Positions 14,429-22,542 are shown, counted from the stretch's first letter. The stretch: 24,748 nucleotides of DNA from Treponema sp. (GCA_031272575.1 JAISTO010000115.1:1-24748); one strand, 5' to 3'. The notes: a model not told the origin generated them from the letters alone. A program made the numbers and translations.

Positions 14429-15247
14429 ATGGACATGACAGGCATCAGCGACGGGGATTTCGAACGGTACCGGCGGCTGATATACGACGAGAGCGGTATA
14501 CACTTTACCGCGCTGAATCGGGCTATTCTCGAAAGCAGGCTGAAGGAGCGGCTGCGGGAACGGGAGGGGGAGACGGCGCTATCCTATTTCGAAAAACTCA
14601 GATCTGACAAAGGGGAACTGCGGGACTTTCTCGATTCAATCACCACGAACCTTACCCGCTTTTTCCGCAACCAGGCGCATTTCGACGCATTGGAGAAATT
14701 TGTTATCCCCGCATTGATCGATGTCAAAAAGAACGAAGGGAACTATCACATAAAAATATGGAGCGCCGGATGCGCTACCGGCGAGGAACCGTACACGATC
14801 GCGATGCTGCTTGCGGGCCTGCTCAGCCCCCCCTGGAATTTTTCTATTATCGCAAGCGACTTAAGTCTGCAGTGCTTAATGAAAGCGAAAGAAGGCTTCT
14901 ATGCTGACGCGCATATGAGCGGTGTGCCGGAAACGACTCTGCGCAAATATTTCGACCGGGCCGAGGGCGGCTGGAAAATTCACCGCGATATTATGGCGAA
15001 GGTCCGCTTTGATTATCACAACTTAAAAAACGACCCGGGGTTCAACAATATTGATATTGTGTTTTGCCGGAATGTGCTGATCTATTTTGACGAGGCCGCG
15101 CAGCGGGCGGTGATCGAGCGTTTCTGGAACGCGATGGCAAAAAAATCATTTTTGTTTATCGGGCACTCGGAGTCCCTCTTCGGGATGCGCACGAATTTCA
15201 CCTTTGTGAAAACGCCCTTTGCGACTCTGTACAAAAAATGGGTATGA
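14429..15247 (+). CDS. cheR: Chemoreceptor glutamate methyltransferase CheR
   Basis: This 272-residue cytoplasmic enzyme transfers methyl groups from SAM to glutamates of chemoreceptors, raising kinase activity during adaptation. The N-terminal helical domain ends with the conserved NLTRFFR (74-80). The SAM-binding motif SAGCATGEEPY is at 112-122, Asp144 (IIASDLS) is in the ribose-binding position, and NVLIYFD lies near residue 215. Length is standard, and there is no C-terminal receptor-tethering extension. A second in-frame ATG lies two codons downstream of the chosen start; ATG 14429 fits the promoter layout. It is followed after 1 nt by cheB, so the two antagonistic enzymes are made together. 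No other che genes are present. Confidence 0.95.
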   Translation: MDMTGISDGDFERYRRLIYDESGIHFTALNRAILESRLKERLREREGETALSYFEKLRSDKGELRDFLDSITTNLTRFFRNQAHFDALEKFVIPALIDVKKNEGNYHIKIWSAGCATGEEPYTIAMLLAGLLSPPWNFSIIASDLSLQCLMKAKEGFYADAHMSGVPETTLRKYFDRAEGGWKIHRDIMAKVRFDYHNLKNDPGFNNIDIVFCRNVLIYFDEAAQRAVIERFWNAMAKKSFLFIGHSESLFGMRTNFTFVKTPFATLYKKWV

Positions 15248-15248
15248 T

Positions 15249-16394
15249 ATGACGGATGCCATTTCAGTATTGATAGTTGACGATTCCGCCCTTATGCGGA
15301 ATCTGATCGGCCGCATGGTCGAAGAGACCCCGGGGCTCGTTGTGGCGGACAAGGCGATGAACGGCCTTTTCGCGCTGCAAAAAATTTCCCGCGCGCCGCC
15401 TGACGTGATCGTGCTCGATCTCGAAATGCCGGACATGAACGGGATAGCGTTTCTGAAAGAGCGGCGCCGCCTCGCGCTGGACATCCCGGTGGTGATACTC
15501 TCGTCCATTGCGGAACGGGGCGCGGCGGTGACGATGGAGGCGCTCGCGCTCGGGGCAAGCGACTTTATCCAAAAGCCCTCCGGCGCCGTCTCCGAGGACC
15601 TGCGCCAGGTGCGGGACCTCCTCGTGGGGATGCTCCTCGGCTACGGGGGGGCCTATCGCAGGCGGCAGGGCCGAAAGCCGCCGTCTGCCGCCCTGGTTCA
15701 GGCGCCCCCGCCGGGCGCGGGCGGGGACCTCCTCGCGCACTGCAAACTGAGCGCGAGCCCGCGCCTGGGGCAGGGAAAGCCGCCCCCGCGGCTGCGGAGC
15801 CCCGGGGCCGTGGAAATCATCGCGATAGGGGTATCGACCGGCGGGCCGGAGGTGCTCAGAACGGTCTTCGCGGGGCTGGACGCGGCGCTCAGGACGCCGA
15901 TCGTCGTGGTGCAGCACATGCCCGCCGGCTTCACCGCGGAGTTCGCGCGGAGCCTGGACCGTATCTGCCCCCTCACGGTGAAGGAGGCGGAGGATGGGGA
16001 CCCGCTCCTCCCGGGGCGCATCCTCATTGCGCAGGGGAACAAGCACCTCGAGGTGGAGCGGAAGGCCCTCTCTCAGGCGGCGCGTCTCACTGAGGCCCCG
16101 CCGGTCTCGGGGCACCGGCCCTCCGTGGACGTGCTCTTCGCTTCGGTGGCCAAAACCTTTCAGAACCATGCCCTGGGTGTGATCATGACCGGCATGGGAC
16201 GGGACGGCGCGGCGGAACTGGGGACGATCTACCGCGAGGGCGGCATCACCCTGGGGCAGGACGAGGCGAGCGCGGTCGTGTACGGGATGCCCCGCGCGGC
16301 CTGGGAGTTAGGCCATGTGATGGAACAGGTGAGCCTCGAGGCCATGGCGCAGCGTATCTGCGCGCTGGCGCGTGGGGGGCAAGGCGCGGGGTGA
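15249..16394 (+). CDS. cheB: Chemotaxis response regulator methylesterase/deamidase CheB
   Basis: This 381-residue protein removes receptor methyl groups and deamidates receptor glutamines when phosphorylated by CheA. The receiver domain has Asp11-Asp12, phospho-acceptor Asp57 (VLDLEMP) and Lys109 (FIQKP). A Pro/Arg-rich linker (about 135-190) leads to the esterase domain, with catalytic Ser196 in GVSTGGPE, His223 in VQHMP and Asp319 in MTGMGRDG. All catalytic and phosphorylation residues are present. The ATG at 15249 is one base past the cheR stop (TGATATG), so a start inside cheR is unlikely. Arrangement with cheR suggests balanced expression. Confidence 0.95.
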   Translation: MTDAISVLIVDDSALMRNLIGRMVEETPGLVVADKAMNGLFALQKISRAPPDVIVLDLEMPDMNGIAFLKERRRLALDIPVVILSSIAERGAAVTMEALALGASDFIQKPSGAVSEDLRQVRDLLVGMLLGYGGAYRRRQGRKPPSAALVQAPPPGAGGDLLAHCKLSASPRLGQGKPPPRLRSPGAVEIIAIGVSTGGPEVLRTVFAGLDAALRTPIVVVQHMPAGFTAEFARSLDRICPLTVKEAEDGDPLLPGRILIAQGNKHLEVERKALSQAARLTEAPPVSGHRPSVDVLFASVAKTFQNHALGVIMTGMGRDGAAELGTIYREGGITLGQDEASAVVYGMPRAAWELGHVMEQVSLEAMAQRICALARGGQGAG

Positions 16395-16406
16395 CGGGCG
16401 CGTGTC

Positions 16407-16500
16407 ATTCCGCGGCTTGGAAACGGGACCGAGCAGCTTCGCTGCGTCAGTTCGTAGAACTGCGTGCGCGTTCAACGCGCCCCCCTCTCCCCCGCGGAAT
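16407..16500. repeat. Multi-hairpin palindromic element between convergent genes
   Basis: An outer 9-bp inverted repeat (ATTCCGCGG 16407-16415, CCGCGGAAT 16492-16500) encloses three small hairpins: GCAGC-TTC-GCTGC (16433-16445), CAGTTC-GTA-GAACTG (16448-16462) and GCGCG-TTCAA-CGCGC (16466-16480). It fills nearly the whole spacer between cheB and the convergent adenosyltransferase-like gene and may end both transcripts. Confidence 0.7.
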
Positions 16501-16501
16501 C

Positions 16502-17014
16502 TCACTCGCCCGCGCGCTCCGAGTCCCAGACAAGGGCCTTGCGGTAGAGCCAGTAGAGTGCGCTGGACAGGGTGTTGAGGGCGCTCGCGATGTCGGCGCG
16601 GCCTGTGGGGAGCGCGGCGAGTTCGGTCTGGCGGACCCGTGCGCGGAGCAGGTTGAGGCGGAGCGCCACAGGCCCCGCGTCCGCGCCGGGCGGGGCGTGG
16701 GCGGCGCCGAACGTTTTTTCGGGGTGGTGAATCTCGGCGCGGATGGCCTCCGGCGCGAGGCCGAAGAGCGTGAAGGGCGCGAGGGGCTTTTCGCTTAGTT
16801 CCGCGCCGAGGATCGCCATAAGCAAGCGTCCTGCCTCGGAGAGGGAGTCCGCGAAAAAGTGCCCCGCCTCGCCCCCCTGGCCGCGGCAGAGGGCCTCGGC
16901 CTCGAGGAACTCAGCGGCCAGGAGATCGAGCGCCCCCCGCAGCGCGATGCGGGGGTGGGCCTTGGACACGAAGGCGCCATTCCCCAGGGCCGTCAAAAAA
17001 TCACGCTTAATCAC
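16502..17014 (-). CDS. Cobalamin adenosyltransferase-like protein
   Basis: This 170-residue, mostly helical protein contains FVSKAHPRIALRGALDLLAAEFLEAEAL (15-42). The segment resembles the HPRI-x-RG-x-LD-x-L signature of EutT/PduO-related cob(I)alamin adenosyltransferases, which make coenzyme B12 from ATP and corrinoid. I do not see a clear ATP-binding or Cys-based metal signature, and the protein is shorter than typical EutT, so enzymatic activity is uncertain. The GTG start at 17014 overlaps the stop of the CAP-protein gene by 8 nt and gives MIKRDFLTAL; a longer frame starting at 17068 would intrude into that gene. No B12-dependent enzyme is nearby. Confidence 0.55.
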   Translation of the reverse strand: MIKRDFLTALGNGAFVSKAHPRIALRGALDLLAAEFLEAEALCRGQGGEAGHFFADSLSEAGRLLMAILGAELSEKPLAPFTLFGLAPEAIRAEIHHPEKTFGAAHAPPGADAGPVALRLNLLRARVRQTELAALPTGRADIASALNTLSSALYWLYRKALVWDSERAGE

Positions 17015-18206
17015 GTTTGTGTGTGTAGGTGTTCGCAAATTCAAAGCGTATCTGCATGCCGTAGTCACTGTCCGAGACCGCGAACCCTATCACCTTATAC
17101 GAAGACCCCAGCGCGTAATTCCGCTGTTTTTCGAGGAGGTAGATGACGGCCTCCCGCGCGTTGGGGAAACTGCCATTGATGACGGCCTCGCCCGCGCTGC
17201 CGCTCCACTCGCCGTAGCGGGACAGCCGGTCGCTCATGCTGCCTGAGTGGTCGGCCGCGGAAAGGCAAAGCCCGCGGGCCAGGAGAAAAGGGGCCGCGGC
17301 ACGCGAGGACTTGACGGCGGCCGCATCCTGACCGGTCATATACTGCTCCGCGTAACGGTACGGGTTGCTGCGGGCCTTGTTCAGTTCGAGCAGCAGGTCT
17401 TTTTCGAAGCCGGAGAGGTAATCCGCGTTGGCGGCGCCGTCCAGCGCCTCCCAGCCGGCCCAGTCCTGCGCGAGCCGCTTCGAGAGGAGCGCGGTCTTGA
17501 ACGCCTCGGCCTCCGCCGCCTCCGCCGCGTTGCCGGCGGTGACATACCTTTCAGAGAAGTCGATCACGCACATTATCCCGTAGCCTTTGTGCGGCCCGAT
17601 CGCGGCGCCCACGTAGCGGTAATCCGGCGAGAGGTTGTTTGTGCGATGCCCCCGCCCCGGCACCCCGTCGTCGATGAACAACTGCGCGACGATCTCCTCG
17701 CCCGTGTAGGTGCCGTAGGCGATGTTTTCGCCGCAGCCCCCGGTGCCGTAACGGTTGACCCGTTTCGAAGGGTCGCTCCCGTCGCGGCCGTAGTGTCCGG
17801 TCTGGTTCGTCCGCCCCTGATCCCACACATGGTCGCGCGCCCCCAGAGAGAGGCCCTCCCGCGGGTAAAGGATACCTGTCGGAGAAGCGGCCCGAAGCAC
17901 ACGGACGCACTCGTTCACCGCGGAGACCCCCTCGCTCGTCCGTATCGGGATGTCCTGCCCGGGGGCCTGGTACAGATTGCCCTTAAACCATGCCGTCCGC
18001 GGCGCGATATACTCTTCCATGTAACGCTGCGGATTGCTCCGCGCCTTGTTCAACGCCAGGATGACGTCCTTTTCAGTTCTGGTAAGATAGGTGACATTCC
18101 GCGCGGTATCCAGCAGGCTGATATCCCAGTCTTTTGCCTGCGCCGCAATGGACATGACGCCGAAAAAAACAAGTCCCGATACAAATGCGGTGCCTTTTTT
18201 TACCAT
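17007..18206 (-). CDS. Secreted protein with two CAP (SCP/PR1) domains
   Basis: This 399-residue protein has a signal peptide (1-24, ending AAQA). The first CAP domain (about 43-220) opens with LALNKARSNPQRYMEEYI and carries His126, Glu160 in GCGENIAYG and His187 in GRGHRTN, the usual cavity residues. A second copy (about 270-395) opens LELNKARSNPYRYAEQYM. It keeps His320 (AADHSG) and Glu340 but is shorter and lacks the second His (the place of GHRTN reads KQRNYALG). Internal duplication followed by decay is therefore visible. Bacterial CAP proteins are extracytoplasmic; their activity is largely unknown. AAAGGAAC precedes the ATG. It is the sixth gene of the minus-strand operon. Confidence 0.85.
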   Translation of the reverse strand: MVKKGTAFVSGLVFFGVMSIAAQAKDWDISLLDTARNVTYLTRTEKDVILALNKARSNPQRYMEEYIAPRTAWFKGNLYQAPGQDIPIRTSEGVSAVNECVRVLRAASPTGILYPREGLSLGARDHVWDQGRTNQTGHYGRDGSDPSKRVNRYGTGGCGENIAYGTYTGEEIVAQLFIDDGVPGRGHRTNNLSPDYRYVGAAIGPHKGYGIMCVIDFSERYVTAGNAAEAAEAEAFKTALLSKRLAQDWAGWEALDGAANADYLSGFEKDLLLELNKARSNPYRYAEQYMTGQDAAAVKSSRAAAPFLLARGLCLSAADHSGSMSDRLSRYGEWSGSAGEAVINGSFPNAREAVIYLLEKQRNYALGSSYKVIGFAVSDSDYGMQIRFEFANTYTHKRD

Positions 18207-18254
18207 TGTAGTTCCTTTCCAATTGGATCAGTCTAGCATATCTGCAGAAAACAT

Positions 18255-19496
18255 TCAATCGGCGGGGGCCGGATCGGCTTCGTTGATGCCCGCTTTTTTT
18301 AGCGCGCGCATGAAACCGTTGTACAGCGCCGTGCGTTTTTTCTCTTTTGCGGCTCTCATTTCCGCGGCGACCCGGGGGCCGTAGGTTTCGGCATTAAGGG
18401 TGACCAACTGCTCCGCGCAGGCGATCCGCACCGCGTCCGATGCGGAGGCGTCCGCGAAAAGCGCGGCGAGCGCGGTTTCCCCCTCGGGGCCTATGCTCCC
18501 CAGCGCGCGGATCGCCTTTTCGCGCACAGCCTGGGCCTCGTCCTTCCGGGCGCGGTAGGCCAGGAAGGGCGCGGCCTCTGCCATGCGGCGCTTGCCCGCG
18601 GCATCGGCCGCGGCGAGCCGGGTCCGGAAAAACGAGTCACGGAAGCCCTCGAGGATAGCCGCCTCGACATCCGGGCCCTCGTAGGGGTAGAGCGCCCCCA
18701 CAGCCGCGGCCCGGACATTGGGGTCGTTGGACGAAACGGCCCCGGTGACCACCGCGGCCCCCTCGCCGGTAAGCGCCAGGGCCTCGAGCGCGGCAATGCG
18801 GATCCCCGCGCGCTCCTCTTCGTTAGACGCGATGTCCTCGAGAAAGGCCGCGCCCCGCTTCGAGCGGGTCTCGCCCAGCGCGCCGACCAGTTCGCGGCGG
18901 GGATCGGCCGCCAGTTCCCGGTCCTGGGCGTAGTCCAGCAGGAACTGCGCGGTCTCGTCGGCAAGGGACGTGTCCCCGGACGTGTCCCCGGACGCTGCCG
19001 CGCCGCCGGCCGGGGGGTCCTCGCGGCCCACGGCCTTGCCCAGCGCGCGGATAGCGGCCCCCTGAAACCGGGTGTCGCCGTTTTGCAGGAGGTCCTTAAG
19101 CGCCCCCAGCGCCCGCGCGCAGCGGATGCTGCCGAGGTACGAGGCCGCCGCGAGGATAGTCTCGTTCGCCTCGTCCGCCCGCTGTTCGAGCGCCTGAATC
19201 GCGCGGTCTTCGAGCCCGGCCTTCTTTTGATTGTTGAAGTACGCGAACAGTCCGGTCAATATGGTCTTGCTTCGGCTGGTCTTCGCCAGATCGATCAGGG
19301 CCGCGTCAAGAGAGGAGTCATTTTCATCCGATATCGTTTTGACAAGGGCCGCGATCTCCGTTTCGGTGCCGTAGCGGAGCGTGTCGCGGCGCTGCTCCGC
19401 GGTGCTCTTCCCCTCCTGGCCCGCGAGCACCCCCGGCAGCAAAAGAAAGATGACCATTGCGGGCAACGGCAGGACGTTTGCGCGGCGCTTTTTCAT
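18255..19496 (-). CDS. Secreted HEAT-repeat protein
   Basis: This 413-residue protein has an N-terminal signal or anchor (MKKRRANVLPLPAMVIFLLLPGVLAG). The rest is repeated helical pairs of about 30-40 residues typical of HEAT/PBS-lyase-like repeats, for example AASYLGSIRCARALGALKDLLQNGDTRFQGAAIRALGKAVG and EKAIRALGSIGPEGETALAALFADASASDAVRIACAEQLV. Such solenoids are binding scaffolds; no catalytic motif is seen. The ATG at 19496 was chosen because it follows AAGGAG and lies 1 nt past the permease stop (TGATATG). A periplasmic scaffold or assembly role is inferred from the signal peptide only. Confidence 0.82.
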   Translation of the reverse strand: MKKRRANVLPLPAMVIFLLLPGVLAGQEGKSTAEQRRDTLRYGTETEIAALVKTISDENDSSLDAALIDLAKTSRSKTILTGLFAYFNNQKKAGLEDRAIQALEQRADEANETILAAASYLGSIRCARALGALKDLLQNGDTRFQGAAIRALGKAVGREDPPAGGAAASGDTSGDTSLADETAQFLLDYAQDRELAADPRRELVGALGETRSKRGAAFLEDIASNEEERAGIRIAALEALALTGEGAAVVTGAVSSNDPNVRAAAVGALYPYEGPDVEAAILEGFRDSFFRTRLAAADAAGKRRMAEAAPFLAYRARKDEAQAVREKAIRALGSIGPEGETALAALFADASASDAVRIACAEQLVTLNAETYGPRVAAEMRAAKEKKRTALYNGFMRALKKAGINEADPAPAD

Positions 19497-19497
19497 A

Positions 19498-20583
19498 TCA
19501 CTCCTTCCCATACCGTATCCGCGGGTCCGCGACGGCGAGGAGGATGTCGGCGAGGGTCATGCCGGCGAGGACCAGAAACGACGTGAACATGAGGTTGGCG
19601 AGCACCAGGTTGATGTCCTCCTGAAGCACCGCGTCGTACATGAGGCGGCCTATGCCGGGGTACGCGAAGATGATCTCCAGGATGAGGGAGCCGGAAAAAA
19701 GGCTGGCCAGGAGGTTGGCACTGCCGGTGATGTAGGGGTTGAGGGTGTTGCGGAACGCGTGGCAGAGGTAGACGCGCCACTCCTTTATGCCGCGGGCGCG
19801 TATGCTCGTAATATAGGGCTGCCCCAGTTGGTCGAGCATGGTGGCGCGGATCATGCGGAGGGTGCCGCCCACGCCGCCGAGGAACGCCGCGAGGAGGGGC
19901 AGGAAGATGTGCCTGCCGTACGAAAGCACGAAGCGCCCCGGCGCGGCGCTGAACGGGAAGGGCGGGTATGCGGTGACCGGAAAGAGGCCCGTCACGCTGG
20001 CGAAGAGTTGCAGGAGGATAAGCAGGAGTATGCCGGGGAAGGCATGGAGCACGAGCGAGAAAAAGGTGACGGCCAGGTCCGAGGCGGTGCCGGCCCGGCT
20101 CGAAAAGTACACGCCGAGCAGGAACGAGAAGAAGGTGATCAGCACGAGCGAGATGAGGTTCAGCATGACGGAATTGAGCAGCCGCGAGCCGATCAGGAAG
20201 GAGACCGGCGCCCGCGAGATGAGGCTCTTGCCCAGGTCGTGCTCGACGATGACCTTTTTGAGCCAGCGGAAGTACTGCGCGTAGAAGGGCTTGTCCAGGC
20301 CCAGGCGGGCGCGCTCCGCCTCGAGTTGCGCCGGGTCCATGCCCTGCCGCTGCTGGCCCGCCCTGGCCTGCGACTCGCTGAAGATCTGCTGCATCATGAT
20401 CTGGTCGACGATATCCCCGGGGGCCAGGGCCATGAGGCCGAAAACCGCCAGGCCCAGCAGGAAGAGCATGGTCAGCATGATGACACAGCGGCTTAGCATG
20501 TACGAGATGAGCGGGAACCTGCGCCGCGCGGCGCGCAGCGGCATGGTCACCAGAGAAAAGAAACGGAGGACGCGCTCTTTCAT
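19498..20583 (-). CDS. Peptide-type ABC transporter permease, DppB/OppB-like
   Basis: This 361-residue membrane protein has the DppB/OppB layout: an N-terminal TM (VIMLTMLFLLGLAVFGLMALAPGDIVDQ), a large periplasmic segment including RLGLDKPFYAQYFRWLKKVIVEHDLGKSL, and five further TMs. The coupling region is GTLRMIRATMLDQLGQPYITSIRARGIKEWRVYLCHAFRNTLNPYIT, followed by FAYPGIGRLMYDAV. The start ATG overlaps the TRAP permease stop as ATGA, so it is translationally coupled. A DppC partner, ATPases and a peptide-binding protein are all missing nearby. It may pair with distant subunits or have been co-opted. The stretch before the ATG (15-bp repeats) belongs to the TRAP gene. Confidence 0.88.
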   Translation of the reverse strand: MKERVLRFFSLVTMPLRAARRRFPLISYMLSRCVIMLTMLFLLGLAVFGLMALAPGDIVDQIMMQQIFSESQARAGQQRQGMDPAQLEAERARLGLDKPFYAQYFRWLKKVIVEHDLGKSLISRAPVSFLIGSRLLNSVMLNLISLVLITFFSFLLGVYFSSRAGTASDLAVTFFSLVLHAFPGILLLILLQLFASVTGLFPVTAYPPFPFSAAPGRFVLSYGRHIFLPLLAAFLGGVGGTLRMIRATMLDQLGQPYITSIRARGIKEWRVYLCHAFRNTLNPYITGSANLLASLFSGSLILEIIFAYPGIGRLMYDAVLQEDINLVLANLMFTSFLVLAGMTLADILLAVADPRIRYGKE

Positions 20584-22541
20584 GCCGAGGGCTCCTTTTC
20601 CCGCGCCGCGGCTTCCCGCGCCGCGCCTTCCCGCGCCGCGCCTTCCCGCGCCGGCCGCGCCCGCCGCATCCGCTGCGCGATCTGCATGAGCACCACGAAC
20701 GCGATGCACACGAGGCCCGCGAGGTCAGTGGCGAGGCCCGGGTGGATAAGGAGGAGCCCCCCCGCGACCGCGGGTATGCGCTGCCAGACCGGCACGGGAG
20801 CAAGCATATAGCCTTCCATGCCGATAGACAGGCCCGCCATGCCCACTATCGAGGTGATGATGATGCGGATGACAAGCGGCGCGGTCGTGTCGATGAGCAG
20901 CATCGAGGGGCTGTACACGAAGATGTAGGGGATGATGAACGCCGTGATCGCCAGGCGGGTTGCCACGACGCCGGTTTTGATCGGGTTCGCTTTCGCGATG
21001 GCCGCGCCCGCATAGGCCGCGAGCGCCACGGGCGGCGTAATGTCCGCCACGATGCCGAAGTAGAACACGAACATATGCGCGGCCATCACCGGCACCCCCA
21101 TCTTCACGAGGATGGGCGCGGTGATCGTCGCCATGATCAGGTAGTTGGCGGTGGTGGGGATCCCCATGCCCAGGACGAGGCAGGCCAGCATGGTGAGGAA
21201 GAGCGCGAAGAAGAGGCTGTTCTGCGCCACGGCCAGGATAACGGCGACGAGGGTCTGGCCGAGCCCGGTGAGGGACACGACCCCCACGACGATGCCGGCC
21301 ATGGCGCAGGCGAGCGCGACGCCGATCGTGTTCTGCGCCCCGCTGCCGAGCGCGGCCGCGAACGAGGACGGCGTGAAGCGGGTCTCGGCGCGGAACATAC
21401 TCACCACGAGCGCGGTGAGGATCGCGAAACAGGCGGCCCTGGCCGGGGTGAAGAAGTTCATCAGGGTGACCAGGACGATCACCGGCAGGAAGAGGTAACC
21501 CTTGCGGAGCAGGAGTTTCCCGAAGTGGGGTATCTCCGCGCGGGAGAGCCCCCGCAGGCCCAGTTTCTTCGCCTCGAAGTGGATCATCAGGAAGATGCCG
21601 GTGAAGTAGAGGAGCGCGGGCAGGATCGCGGAGACCGCTATGCGGGGGTAGGAGAGTTCCGTCAGTTCGGCCATAAGGAACGCGGCCGCCCCCATGATCG
21701 GCGGCATGATCTGCCCGCCCGTGGACGCGGAGGCCTCGACCGCGGCGGCAAACTCCGGCTTGTAGCCGATCTTTTTCATTATCGGAATAGTGACGCTGCC
21801 GGAACCCACCGTGTTCGCCACGGAACTGCCTGAGTACATACCCTCGAGCGCGCTCGCGATCACCGCGACTTTGGCCGGGCCGCCTGACGCGAAGCCTGCC
21901 ACCGAGTTCGCCAGGTCGATAAAGAAACTGGCAATGCCTGAGCGCTCCAGAAACGACGCCAGAAAAATGAAGAGCACGATGAAGGTGGAACAGACCCCTA
22001 TCGGCGTGCCGATGATCCCGTCAGTCGTGTAAAAGATTTGCTGGATGATGCGCCGCAGCGAGTGCCCCGCGCAGAAGGCGTAGACCAGGAAGGCCCCGGC
22101 CACGACGAGGATGGGGACGCCGACGACGCGGCGGCACAGTTCCGCAAGCAGGATGATCCCCATGATGCCCACCGCGATGTCGGTGCGGTTGAGCCGCGCG
22201 GCGCGGCCTATTATCGCCTCGAAGTTGAACACGAAATAGAAAAATGCCGCGGCCCCCAGCAGCGCGCAGGCAATATCGTAGAGGGGGATATGATTGACGC
22301 GCCGTGTCATGCCGCGGTGGATTGGGTAGAGGAGGTAACCCAGGAAGACGAGTATGCCCAGGAACGCGCTGCGCCGCACCTGCTCCGGGATCGTGGCAAA
22401 GAGCGTCACCCAAAACACATACGCGGTAAAGAGGATCAGGAGCCCCTTTATGATGATATTATAGGCCCCGGTGAAGCGCCGCACATTGGACTCGCGGTCA
22501 AACTGCGCGATCAGCGCGTCCGGGCTATGCTGTTCTTCCAT
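20580..22541 (-). CDS. TRAP transporter fused permease (DctQ-DctM, 4TM/12TM)
   Basis: This 653-residue protein is the membrane part of a TAXI-type TRAP importer, which uses an ion gradient rather than ATP. The small DctQ-like region (about 1-170) is fused to the large DctM-like channel domain. Recognisable motifs are SGSSVANTVGSGSVTIPIMKKIGY, SASTGGQIMPPIMGAAAFLMAE and GMGIPTTANYLIMATITAPILVKMGV. A good AAGGAGGG site precedes the ATG. The cytoplasmic C-terminus ends in an Arg/Glu/Ala tail encoded by 15-bp tandem repeats, probably a recent expansion. It lies with a DUF1850 gene and a TAXI binding protein, a common trio. Substrate is unknown; TAXI systems often carry carboxylates. Confidence 0.93.
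   Translation of the reverse strand: MEEQHSPDALIAQFDRESNVRRFTGAYNIIIKGLLILFTAYVFWVTLFATIPEQVRRSAFLGILVFLGYLLYPIHRGMTRRVNHIPLYDIACALLGAAAFFYFVFNFEAIIGRAARLNRTDIAVGIMGIILLAELCRRVVGVPILVVAGAFLVYAFCAGHSLRRIIQQIFYTTDGIIGTPIGVCSTFIVLFIFLASFLERSGIASFFIDLANSVAGFASGGPAKVAVIASALEGMYSGSSVANTVGSGSVTIPIMKKIGYKPEFAAAVEASASTGGQIMPPIMGAAAFLMAELTELSYPRIAVSAILPALLYFTGIFLMIHFEAKKLGLRGLSRAEIPHFGKLLLRKGYLFLPVIVLVTLMNFFTPARAACFAILTALVVSMFRAETRFTPSSFAAALGSGAQNTIGVALACAMAGIVVGVVSLTGLGQTLVAVILAVAQNSLFFALFLTMLACLVLGMGIPTTANYLIMATITAPILVKMGVPVMAAHMFVFYFGIVADITPPVALAAYAGAAIAKANPIKTGVVATRLAITAFIIPYIFVYSPSMLLIDTTAPLVIRIIITSIVGMAGLSIGMEGYMLAPVPVWQRIPAVAGGLLLIHPGLATDLAGLVCIAFVVLMQIAQRMRRARPAREGAAREGAAREAAAREKEPSA
20598..20652. 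repeat. 15-bp tandem repeat in the 3' end of the TRAP permease gene
   Basis: About 3.7 copies of a TTCCCGCGCCGCGCC unit begin at 20598, 20613, 20628 and 20643. They encode an AREGA-like repeated tail on the minus strand. The unit length is a multiple of three, so copy-number changes keep the downstream ATGA overlap in frame. Confidence 0.8.
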
Positions 22542-22542
22542 A

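Noticed and set aside
15264..16169. 301-codon minus-strand open frame
   Set aside because: It is antisense to cheB, which has all its catalytic residues.
16407..16500. Possible tRNA, from the cloverleaf-like set of stems
   Set aside because: The inner loops are only 3-5 nt, there is no 7-nt anticodon loop or TTCGA-type T loop, and the acceptor-like stem is 9 bp.
17247..18236. 329-codon plus-strand open frame
   Set aside because: It is antisense to the CAP-domain gene with signal peptide and conserved motifs.
19381..20496. 371-codon plus-strand open frame
   Set aside because: It is antisense to the DppB-like permease and HEAT-protein start; the charged low-complexity product is typical of shadow frames.
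20742..21833. 363-codon plus-strand open frame rich in His/Asp/Arg
   Set aside because: It is the complement of the hydrophobic TRAP permease; the composition is a direct artefact of reading membrane-protein DNA backwards.
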